NCBI GenBank assembly: GCA_021018995.1
Contig: CM037598.1
Span: 42,524,685-42,588,684 of the forward strand
DNA length: 64,000 nucleotides
Source: Chloranthus sessilifolius
Lineage: Eukaryota; Streptophyta; Magnoliopsida; Chloranthales; Chloranthaceae
Reading direction: 5' to 3'
Shown: positions 11,109-21,968 of the stretch, piece by piece
Position numbering within the stretch: position 1 is the stretch's first letter
Layout: each line of letters starts with the position of its first letter
Translations under genes and position numbers: made by a program
The notes under the pieces: generated by a model
The model's input: the letters and a program-made list of their open reading frames with translations, nothing else
Told to the model about the DNA's origin: nothing
The model's database searches: none

Positions 11109-14026
11109 TGCTAATCACTGATTTATACGATTTTTTACCCCTTAACTTGGCTTTTGCTAGAGCTTAATGTGTATAATAATTGTCTTTTACTATTTTTTTA
11201 CAGTTAGGTAATAAATATGCAGCTGTCTATGTTTATGTGCTAAGAAGAAGAGATTAGAGCAACCAAGAGCTTCAATCTACATCAGCAGCTGGACACTTTG
11301 GAAGAAATGACAGAGCAAAGCAACCCAGGTCTAAGCATGCTCAGAATTTCAGCTTTGTGTCTATGGAAGCAGCTACACTTTCAGCCATGAGATGGTGGTT
11401 TACATCATTGAGCAAGTTAGTGTACTTGGCACCTTAGAAATCTTGCTGAGAAATAGTGGTGAAGACAAAAAGAGTGCTGAAGAGCTGCTACAGCTACTGA
11501 GAAACCAGCCCTTCAAGCACGCCAAATGCTGCTGCAATACATGAAGATTGGAAGCCAGCAGCTACAGCTGTTGTAGTTAAAGCATTTGATCATTAGTTGC
11601 ACAACTACGACCATCATCTCAACTTGGAACTATTGAAGCAGCAAACCTATAGAGTGAAAGAAGGGGATGAAGCATGCAAAGCAGAACTGAAGCTGGAAAT
11701 GAACCTATCGACTACACGCATCAACCTTTAGTACCTATCGAGTGAATCTTCAATGTTGCAGCCATCCTATCAAGTGGATGAGCTTCCAATTGAACCTGTC
11801 GAAATGTACACTCCAGCCATCTTGGCTTCAGCAATAGTAACAACCTCTCGAACAAATGTGCACTTGAACCTTTTGACTGGTATATAAGCTTCAGCCACAG
11901 CTTCAGCTCACCTCTCGAAACCTCCACTTCATCCTCTCGAGATCTCTAGACCTGCATTTCAGAACCTATCTACCAATCGCAGTTGGACCTCTCGAATAAT
12001 GCAAATGTTGAACTTGTTGACAGCTCACCTTTAAATGAAGCACCATCCTGTCGAGGTGTACATCCATGCATCTTAAACACCTCTCGACTTTAAGCACACC
12101 CTCAGTAGTAACCACTCGAATAGTGGGCCTCATCCCCCCGAAAGGGTTGCTCACACCTTCTGTACCTCATGAGCTACAGCCCTATCCTTCCATAACCTGT
12201 CGAGCACTTCACCCTCCAGCTTCAGTACCTCTCGAAGAGCAGGCCCCTACCTTCAGTACCTCTCAACATCTAGCTCCCAAGTCTTCAAACCTATCGAGAA
12301 TACCATTGTACCTATCAACTGCAGCAAAGTAAAACTTCAAAACCTGTCGACTAGCAAAGCCATCCTCCCGACACCTTACCTGGAGCTGTTGTCTTTTGAG
12401 TTTCCAACTTCAAACCTGTCGACATTAGCTACCATCCTCTCGAAAATTAACTCCCATCCTCACGGAGAGACACTAGAAGTTGTTGTCCTTTTAACCTTCA
12501 GCTCAAATCCTCTCGAATCCAGCAAGTAAACCCCACGAAATGGACCTAAAGCTGATATTGTGCAAACCTGCAAACGTACCTATCAAGCTGCCATCTCTCT
12601 GCTATAGTTGAACTTCATCAAGACTTAAATATTGTCAGCAAATACCAACAAATGTGAGGGTTTGTTTGGGAAATAACAATAGCTTGGTTTCAATCTAATT
12701 ATAGTTGTTATATAAGGAGCTATGATGGGGATTTAATAAAGCCAAAGGGAGCTGTTTTGGTAGTAGCTGCAGTAAGAATATTTTCGGTTTCATCAATGGT
12801 CAGCAAGGGCCAAGTTGGGAACTCCAAGCCACAAGGAATTCTGCACATGGACCAAACTATATTTCAAATTAAGTGAGGGAATTCTTGGCGGGAAGCTTCA
12901 GCTGAGTTTGACAGAACTAGATCTCTCTCTTCTTTCTGATTGGTTGAAATGCTAAAATAGGGATTAGCATAAACTAAATTAGAAATTCTCTCCTCTGATT
13001 GGCTGCAATCCAAAGCACATGGATCACTGCATTTGTATAAATAAGGTTCCTTGCTGGTGTAGTTCTTCAGCAAGGAAACCATAGAATAGATTTAGTTCTC
13101 CTTGACTCATTTAGGTTTAGTTTAGCTTTATTTTTCCCATTTTCTCTTCCCCCTTCTCTCTCTAATCCAGCCTACTGGATTAGATCTAGATAGTAGTTCA
13201 GATATGGTTTTTAATTATAATCTCAGCATGAAGATGTGTGGATCGATGCATAAACTATATATCTGAGAACAAACTTATTGTAAGTTGTTTAATTTAATAA
13301 ATTGTTGATTTTAATGTCCAATTAAATCTAAAGATCTTGTGGTTTTATTAGATGTCTATAGGATTCATGTATTTGGGAATAGCTCACTCTGTTCCTAGTA
13401 GATCTATTGTTTACCATCTGATTTCCCTTGATTTAATATCCTTGTGGATGCCTGAGCTTGTAGCCTTGCATCCACAACATTTGTAGTAATTTTAATATTT
13501 CAATCTGAACCATTGGATTGGATGAAATCTATAGGATGATCTGTGACCATTCAACTGGATAGCACATACCCTTAAGATCAGTCTAAGCCTTTGGTTTGGT
13601 TTGAATTCTTCTACCTTGCACTTGAACTTGTAGCCAAGTGAAGGAATGCTGCAAATTTATATGTCTTGATCTGTTTTGCAATCAGAACCAGGCCCTAAGT
13701 TGTCTATTTCCCCGCATTTTATATTTTATTTCACCATCTATCTTCCTCAATCTTTTAAATTTAGATTTATAATTCTATTTTGTAAGTTAGATCTAGTGAC
13801 ACCCAAAAAACTCCCTTTCTTCTTAGAATAAGCTAGAATTGCTAGATCTGTAGCCAGATCTGGAGGTCTACTATACACCTTCTAGGTTTTAGATCACTAC
13901 TCCTTGTGGGACAAACTCTTACTTTTAAAACTTGCTACAAAGGACCCTGTATCTTGCAGGTCTAGATGTTTTAGAATTGCTATTTTCACCATCTCTCTTT
14001 TTTGATTTTAATTTGTTTTTGGTGTT
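11109..14026 (+). repeat. Athila-like LTR (LTR-1c), 3' end truncated
   Basis: This third LTR of the array starts TGCTAATCACTG after the PPT. It contains the U3 TCGA motif array (11704-12560), a TATA box at 13036-13044 (TATAAATAA) and the U5 blocks. It aligns with LTR-1b until about 14020 (AATTTGTTTTT), then breaks off some 60 bp short of its end, where the inverted primer-binding site of the next LTR begins. The ORFs at 11721-12332 and 12864 are translations of the motif array and leader. Confidence 0.85.
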
Positions 14027-14039
14027 GGCAGCAGCGCCA
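14027..14039 (-). other. Primer-binding site on the minus strand
   Basis: Read on the minus strand this is TGGCGCTGCTGCC, the same PBS as at 636, seven bases beyond the end of the inverted LTR. The internal region that should follow it is missing and is replaced directly by the plus-strand LTR-1c. It marks the junction of the inverted pair. Confidence 0.75.
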
Positions 14040-14045
14040 AAAACA

Positions 14046-16483
14046 TGTTACGAATATTTTAGGTGCTGATTATTGGTGTAAAAACAAATTAAAATCAGAA
14101 AAGAGAGATGGTGAAATCTAAACATCATCAAAGACAAATCTAAGAAAGATCCTGAATCTGATAAAGATCTTAAGAATGGTGAAAGATAAATAAAATAAAC
14201 GATATAAAGTGGATGCATAATCAGTGATATCAAATCAGGGAAAGGATGATCTACTAAGCAATGAGTTATTCCCAAATACATAGATCCTATAGACATCAAA
14301 TGAAACCACAAGATCTTTAGATGTAATTAGACATTAAAACCAACAATTTATTGAATTAAACAACTTGCAATAACCTTATTCTTAGATCTTTAGTCTGTGC
14401 ATCGATCCACACATCTTCATGCTGAGATTACAATTAAAAATCAGATCTGAACTGCTTTCTAGATCTAACCCAACAGGTTGGATTAGAGAGAGAAGGTGGA
14501 AGAGAAAAAGGGAAAAATAAAGCTAAACTAAAACTAAATGAGTCAAGGAGAGCTAAAGCTATTTTTTGGTTTCCTTGCTGAAGAATTACAGCAAAAAGGA
14601 GCCTTAATTATACAAATGTAGTGATCCATGTGCTTTGGATTGCAGCCAATCAGAGGAGAGAATTTCCAATTCAGTTTATGTTAATCCCTATTTTAGCATT
14701 CCAACCAATCAGAGAGAAAAGAGAGATCTAGTTCTGTTGTGCTTAGCTGAAACTTCTCGCCAAGAATTCCCTGACTTAATTTGGAAAACAGTTTGGTCCA
14801 TGTGTAGACTTCTCTTTTGTTTTGGAGTTCCCAAAAATTCCCTTGCTAACCAAAAATACTCTAGTTGCACCATTCATAAAATTGTTGTAAATAACTTGCC
14901 CATGTGCAGACTTCTTTTGTACTTGGGAGTTCTCAAAAATACCTTTGCTGACCATTGGTGAAACCCAAAATATTCTAGCTGTAGCTCTTACCAAAAATGG
15001 CCCTCACATTTTAGACTTGATGGAGCCCGAGTTGGATGAGTTGCAGACATATAGGCTAACTGCAGCTTCAGTGGTGAGGTGGAGAAGATGAACTCGAGAG
15101 GTTTGGAGGACTGCTCGATAGGTACAAAAGAGGATAGTGGCTGTTGTCAACAGGTTGCAGGTTTGAGGGCTGCACTCTTCGACAGGATGGATGAGAGGAT
15201 GGGGCTAAAGGTCAAGAGGTACTGAAGGTAGGCTTGGAAACCCAATAGCTTCAGGTACTTTGTCGTGAGGATCTGAGTCGGATTCAAGAGGATATAGGAC
15301 GTTAGCTTTGCTGGTCGACAGGTTCTGAATCCATTGAGCATCCATTCGATAGGATGGCTGAAGGTCAGCTTGCTGAAGTCTACAAGTTGAAGCATGAATC
15401 TCAACAGGTTGCTGAAAGTGGGACTGAACTACTCGATAGGATTGCTGTAGTATGGAAGCTCCATTCGAGAGGATTGAAGGGCTGGAGAAATGATCTTTTC
15501 GACAGGATTAAATGCAGATGTTGTCGACAGGTTGTATAGGAGCTCCAGTCGAGAGGTTGCTGGTTGCTGCCAGTTAAAGAGCTTGATAGGATGACTAGGG
15601 GTCTAATACTGTTCGATAGGTGCTGAAGGTTTGGGAGCTGCACTTCGATATGTTGGCTGTGGTCATGCTTCTACAGATCGACAGGTTACCTTTAAGTGCA
15701 GCAATCTATACTCCAAGTCGACAACTTGCTGGTGCAACACGACAGGTAGGCTGATGCTAATAAGATGGCTGGAGCTGCAAGGTGATCTACTCAATTTGCA
15801 CACTTGATAAACCTGCAACTTCAGTTCCTCATTTGAGAAGTTTAATTGGCCTTGCTCGATAGGTTCAGCTGCCACATCCTAAATGTTGAGAGGATCTTAG
15901 GCTTCAGCTAGTTCCTTTCTGCTGAGTAGCTGCTGCATTGAAATATAGCTGAAAGGTGTTGGCTTTGAGCTGCATCTGATGTGCACTTGTAGCTGTGCTG
16001 TATATAATGTGTAGCTGTTGAGAATGATAAACCCCGAGGCTGTTCTATTGTGCTACTTCTCATCTTCAGCTTATGCACACTATAGATGGCTGCCCTTAAT
16101 GTGCTCTTGCTTAAATATGTACATCTTCTCTGCTGAAATCCATTTTAGTGTGTACATAGCTATTTCAGTATGCACATTAGTTTGCACATGCTTAAACTAC
16201 TTTGCCCAATGTACACAGAGCTGAAAATCTGAAAGTGCCGAGGCTTGCTCAACTCCCCATTGTTGTTGCTGTTTGCTTCCTCAGCAACAGGTCATAGCAC
16301 CACTCCCAGCTGTTGATTGATTCAAAAAACTCCTCTCATTCGCACTTTTTACTGAGAAACTGCACTAAGGCTGCAATTTCTTCCTTTCTGCAAAACAATA
16401 TTAAAAACAATTATTAGTTACTCTAAACACTAACAAAATCTAGGTTTTAATGGGTAGAAAACGGTAAAAACCAGTGACTAACA
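14046..16483 (-). repeat. Athila-like LTR in inverted orientation (LTR-1d)
   Basis: On the minus strand this LTR starts TGTTAGTCACTGG at 16483 and ends CGTAACA at 14046 beside the inverted PBS. It carries the complementary motif array (TCGACAGGTT type, 15090-15880), a minus-strand TATA-like TATAATTAA at 14604-14612 and the leader and U5 blocks. It is an inverted copy of 11109-14026, the two LTR 3' ends facing each other across about 20 bp. Because the only plausible PBS is on its inner side, it is best read as a 5' LTR whose internal region was lost at the junction. ORFs at 14048-16224 are incidental. Confidence 0.85.
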
Positions 16484-19400
16484 CATTCTGCAAATATTAT
16501 TGGACGTACCAAGTCCAAATTCAAAAGTAATCTCAGACGATACCAAATCTAAAGCCCAAGCCTATGGGTAGAAATTCTCAGGCGGCAGATTCTCCTCTAC
16601 CAAAGGTACACGATCAGGGTGCGCCTCAAGCTCCAGGTCCTATCCAAAATCTACAGCTGTGACCTACTGTCGGGGTGAGCTAACAGTCTAAGCTCAGTAG
16701 GACAAGATCAATGCAAAAATCATATCTTATCAATTAAAAGAATATATTCGATGATAGAATTTAAAAGCAGTTTTCATATCAAATGTAGAATTTAAACAAT
16801 ATTGAATTCAAGATCATAACTAAAATGTTTCAAATCAGAAAAATGGACATATCACATCAGAAAGCAAAACCTATCATGTCAGAAAACAAAACTGTGGCAT
16901 GTCAGAGAATAAGGATGTATCGTATCAGAATGCGGAACAGAACGGGAACAAAATAGAAATGAAGCACAAAAACAAAGCGGGAATAGATTCAACTCAGAAA
17001 GCAGAATAGAATGAAACATTGTACGAAAATAGAGTCATCTCTGAAACAGAACATATTGGCTAACGGAAACAGAAACATATCAAAAATAGAAACGTATCAG
17101 AATTCAAGCATCGGATTAAAACATCTGATCGAAGCATCCCTTGGTGGGAACAGGGTAAAAACCCCGGACCCTCAACTCCTCTTTGTTACTGATGTGTAAC
17201 CAAAGCATCATATCAAATCAGCAAAGCGAAACCGATCATAAAACAGAACAAAGCTATTAACGGGTATTAGAAATGAAATTATGTATGAAAGCATGAATAG
17301 AATCATATCAGAGAGGAAAACGATCCACACATCAGACCAATGCATCCCTTAGTGGGAACAAGGTAAAAACCCTGGAGCCTCAACTTCTCTTTGTCATCGA
17401 TGTGTGACCAAAACATCTTATCAAAATATCCCTTAGCGGGGAACAGAACACATCACATCAAGGCATCCCTTAGCGGGGAGCAGAAACATATCAGATCATA
17501 AACATGTGACCAAAGCATCCCTTTATGGGAACAGGGTAAAAACTCCAAACCCTCAACTCTTTGCCACCATGATTTCAGCATCATACAGATCATGTATCAG
17601 ATTTAGAGTTTAAGTTCAAAATAGATTCAGAGTGCAGAGTTCAAGACAGATTCCGAATTCATAGTTTAAGACAGATTAAGAGTTCAGAGTTCAAGACAGA
17701 TTCGGAGTTCAAAGTTGGGAGTTCAGTGTTCAAAGTTTAGAATTTAATGTTCAAAGTTCAGAGTTATATCAAAGAGAATTTCAAATATTCAGATGAAAAA
17801 TAGATTTCAAAAAAATCGAAGTTCTAAAACATAAGATTCAGGTAAAATTATCATCAAAGTCTGATCTAATTCCAAAAATATAATGTTACAATGAACATCC
17901 CCTATCTTAGTTCCAAAGTCACACGAAAGAGAGCAATACAAAGGTCTCTATGTATGGCCTCCGGTTCTCAATCTGCATTGCATATACTATGATGCATTAA
18001 GGACTGATCGTAATTACTAACAGCTCTCTCGTATTTAAGTGTTTTCTCAAAACTGAGGCAGAAATGGCCAAGTTTGTTCTAACTTAGTACTTGACTCAAC
18101 TTCCCACTCAATTTTTACCTCTAAAACATTTGCTTCATGAGATTTTTATTTAACAAAAGTCATAAAGCTCATTGTCCTCTTTCTAACACCATTAGAATCA
18201 TGTCAATTCGAGTTCCCACTCACGTGCGCGATTTTGCACACTCACGCGAACGAGTTTTTTCAGAACTTTTTTAGCCTATTTTCTGAAGGCATTTCGCCCG
18301 CGTGAATTCTAACTTCTGAAGGTATTTCACCAACTCGAATTCCAACTCGCGTGTGCCAATTTGTGCGATTCTAAGTGATTTCCCCCTTTATAAAACCTAT
18401 TTTCTTCCCCAAATTCCATAAAAATCCCCAAAAATCATGCACATCTTAAATCATCCACAACTCAAGCTAAGCTTATCAATACTATTTAATCATGAATCTT
18501 ACCTTCTTAGTTCACAAATAAGGAGTTTGTGATGATCGATACCAAAAAGGGTTTCGGTGACGAGCGCGTGGATTCTTGCGTGCCTTATATCAAAACGAAG
18601 CTTAATCGAAGCTCCACACTACAACGTAATGATCTTCATCTTTTAAATCATGCACACCACATTTATGGTGGCCAGTTCAAGCTTGTTCAAAGCTATGCTT
18701 CCTCTCGCTCCTCAATCTCAACTATGTAGGAGTTTGAAGGTTCCCTGCGGTCGGAATCAACAAGAGCAGGGGAATCCATGGCGATCCTCATGAAGAGGAG
18801 GAGGTTTGAGGAGCAATCTCGTAGTTAGGATGTAAAAAGGGGAAAAGAAGAATTGGAACTCTCTTCTCACATGATTATTTTGCTCAAAGGGTTTTGCAAT
18901 GCTTTGGGTTTCTTTTAACTTATGGGGTCTAATTTGGTGTTAAGCCTGCACAGCGTGTGTCGGTGCACGGGCTTTTCATCAAGGGTCAAAAACACAAGGT
19001 CTAGTCTCATGTACAAACCCAATCTTCTACTGTTGTTGCCTTCATGGATCTCGAGTAACTAATTACCCAGTTGATCGCACACACTTTTGACACAAAGTAC
19101 ATTCTTTTAAATTAATTAAATTCAAAAGTTCCAATGATGTATTGCGTGCCTTGCTGAACACATAGGTGTAGTCGGGCATAGCAATGTTAGGAAATCTATG
19201 ATGTACATTTATACATATAAACCCATATTTGAGTTTGGGTAACACGTGACAGGTTGGGTTATTGGGCTCGAGTCTACTCTCGATTCGAGTTGAAATTCGG
19301 GTTGAGGCCTAAGTTCAAGCATTGGGCTCAGGTTCGTGTGCAACATGCACAAACACTCATACGCTCTACATAGGGTACAAATTATGATTTAATGTGTTTG

Positions 19401-19543
19401 GCGCATAACTCTAATTATAACTAGTGGGGTTTCGAGACTATGTTATATAGGTCAAATATTTGACTTGGGTCAAATCAGTCAAAAGGTTGCATTCTCGTCA
19501 AAGGTCAATGATTCAACATTTTCAAAAATTTTTGATTATTACA
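16484..19543 (-). repeat. Del-type 3' LTR (minus strand), truncated
   Basis: On the minus strand it begins TGTAATAATCAAAAATTTTT at 19543 and runs leftward, collinear with the 5' LTR at 22237-24859. The last 270 or so bases of the LTR (equivalent to 21969-22236) are missing where it meets the inverted Athila-like LTR. About 430 bp at roughly 18110-18540 are present here but absent from the 5' LTR, so one copy has an indel. It holds imperfect tandem repeats at 17128-17560 and 17565-17770. Short ORFs at 17011, 18529 and 19063 have no support. Confidence 0.8.
17128..17770. repeat. Two imperfect tandem repeats inside the Del-type LTR
   Basis: A unit of about 80 bp with GCATCCCTTAGTGGGAACA, GGTAAAAACCC and GATGTGTGACCAAAGCATC recurs near 17128, 17341 and 17518, with partial copies between. 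From 17565 a shorter 25-30-bp unit based on AGAGTTCAAGACAGATTC recurs four to six times. The same two arrays occur at 22850-23260 and 23320-23500 in the partner LTR, so they predate insertion. Confidence 0.75.
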
Positions 19544-20749
19544 TTCTTCCCACCTTAAAGAATTTTCGTCCTCGAAAATTTACTCTCTAAACTTTTGGAG
19601 TGTATAACATAGTAGACGGGTGGTGAGAAGGTCAAACATATTGACGGCATGTGAATGCCTTAGCGGTTCGAAAATGTGGGACGTTACATTCTCCCCTCCT
19701 CAAAGGAATTTCCGTCCTTGAAAATTCACCACGTGACATTTGCATAGGAAGATATCGGCTCAAGTATCAAGTCTCATCATGAGAATGCATAGACGATGCT
19801 TAGTCTAAATCGCTTCCTTATACAATACAAAGTAATGAAAGCATTGCTACCTTTAGTGGTAGGAATACTAAAGCAAGTGAACACATAGAAGACATAAAGA
19901 GAATGAAAATTTCTATAGGAAGAGAACACATTCCTTGAACAAAAAATCCACATCATGTAGTTAAAAATCTACGATTGTACATTGATTCATATGACTGAAG
20001 CCTAAATAAGGGTCTCCTCAAAAAATCCTTAAGTCCTTAATGGAACCTTCAAATCTTACATCATTGCTTATCATAATTCCTAAAATCTGTCAATCATCTA
20101 ACCATGCATTTAGATAAAAAGAATACATTCATCCAACCATGCAAGTAGAGAAAGACACATCAATAATAATGAGAACATATCCATACTGAATTATCCACAA
20201 CAATCCAATAACAGATTTGGAAAGGTACAGGTATAGCTAGTACCTATCATAATCTTTGCTACTCATTGTAACAGAATATACACACCCACAATAATCAGAA
20301 TTATCCACAACAAAAATAGGAAAATTTATCCACCAGGAATCTAAAATCCACATTCATAATAATTTGAGGTGAAACGTTTATCATTCCCAAATATCGATTA
20401 ACCATAACTCACCAGTTGATCTATCAACTAAAATTTTACCATTGATCAAAACATACATCCCCGCAATGGAATAACGTCTCATAATATCAACAACTAAACA
20501 AAATATCCACAACTAAACTATCATCACAAACTATAATCATAAATTATCCACAACTAGATAAAAATATCCATAAGTAAATTATCACCCACAATTATCATCA
20601 TGAAATATCCACAACTAGGTGAAAATACTAATGATCTCTTGATAACCAAATGAAAAGTAGGGCCTCTAGGACCCAATAGTTGTCAAGACCAAATCTCCAA
20701 GTACGTAAAGTTCTCTTCTCGCCAGAACAAAAATATCCAACCATTGACC
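19544..20749 (-). mobile_element. Del-type 3' internal region, pol absent
   Basis: This lies between the 3' LTR and the gag remnant, where protease, RT, RNase H and integrase should be. No pol motif is visible in any frame. The part at 20150-20640 is AT-rich with frequent ATCCACAAC words, a loose repeat. The element is thus a gag-only deletion derivative. Confidence 0.65.
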
Positions 20750-21852
20750 TGTTATCTGATCCATCATTGATCAGCTTACCTCACCTCAGGACAATGCTTC
20801 ATCTTATGGCCATGTTGGCCACACCTATAAGATGCGCTCGAGGCCAGTCTACACTCCTCTGTTTTGTTTTACTTCCCGCATTTTGAGCAAGAATCAATCG
20901 ACGTGGATGAAGAGGTACGTAAAGCTTTGGGGACCCTTGATGCTCCAAGCGTCATAGGGTGTGAAAGGTGGAAAGGCCTTGCAGGTGTAAATGTAGGTGG
21001 CCTTGCATAAGTGGTCGGAGAAAGCTGAGTAGGCACTGACATTAGGAACCTCGGCTTCTTGCCTGCCGACTCGGAGGCATAAGATTGTACTCGACTCACT
21101 CTACTGGTGTTCTGTTGTTATCTCCTCTGGTGCATTGCTTCAATATCTTGTTTCGTAATGAGGGCTACTCCCATGACCTCAGTATAGGTCCGTGGTTTAC
21201 TCGCGGTGATTCTTTCTCAGACATTAGGCCTTAGGCCACGTAGAAACTTCTTAGCCTTCTTCAATTCCGTGGCCATGTGTTGAGGGGAAAACCTCGAGAG
21301 GCTAGTGAACTCGATTCCATACTCGCGTACGGTCATCTGGCCCTATTCTAGTGAAATAAATTGGACTTCCCACTAATCTCGAACTTCGTCTAGGAAGTAC
21401 TCCTCATTGAATTTCTCAACAGAATCAACCTAGGTCCAAGGTACATTGGGAGTTTCCTGTCCCCTCGCTCTCAACACAAACTTCCACCAAGGATCAGCCT
21501 CTCCATCTAGTTTGAAGGCTACCCATCTTACTTTCTCATCCTCGGTGCAAGGGAGTACATTGAGAATCTTCTCCATCTCATTCAACAACTTCTCGGCCTC
21601 AAGGGGATCAACTTGGCCTAAAAAGCTTGGAGGTTGCATCCTTATGAACTCCAAGAATCTGGAAGGTTGATGTCTGGCCGCAAGTATCTACGTCTGTTGT
21701 GCCATCACGTTTGTCATAGCTTCCAACACTTGGGTCACTCTTCCACCTTCACCTTCTCCTCCCAATTGAGTTGTGTTCGCCCCGATGGCGACTCCCTCAC
21801 TACTCGTCATTCCTTTAGTACGGACCGCTCTTGGTCTACCTCGTGAAGGCAT
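20750..21852 (-). pseudogene. gag: Broken Del-type gag with zinc knuckles
   Basis: Translated on the minus strand from an ATG at 21852, it begins MPSRGRPRAVRTKGM and has the chromovirus capsid series: LEFIRMQPPSFLGQVDPLEA, WVAFKLDGEADPWWKFVL, FNEEYFLDEVRD, MTVREYGIEFTSLSRFSP. These parallel the chromovirus gag at 44896. A nucleocapsid remnant near 20760-20890 gives CSKCGK and RCGQHGHKMKHC, the second lacking its first Cys. At least four in-frame stops interrupt it, for example after MAQQT and after TPNVPWT. The function was the virus-like particle shell and RNA binding. Confidence 0.8.
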
Positions 21853-21954
21853 ACTGACCTATCACGATAAAAAAAAAGGTTCAATCAAAGGTGATCGTGA
21901 AAATCTAGCTTATGTAAAAATCTAGCCCATGGTCCTATAGAATATAAAGCCATA

Positions 21955-21966
21955 GCTATGATATCA
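21955..21966 (-). other. Primer-binding site, tRNA-Met type
   Basis: The minus strand reads TGATATCATAGC just inside the 5' LTR end. It matches the initiator-Met-tRNA complement TGGTATCAGAGC at 10 of 12 bases. Chromoviruses of the Del/Tekay group prime with this tRNA. Confidence 0.65.
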
Positions 21967-21968
21967 AC

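Noticed and set aside
21446-21846. Plus-strand ORFs over the Del-type gag
   Set aside because: They are shadows of the minus-strand gag, which has clear capsid words.
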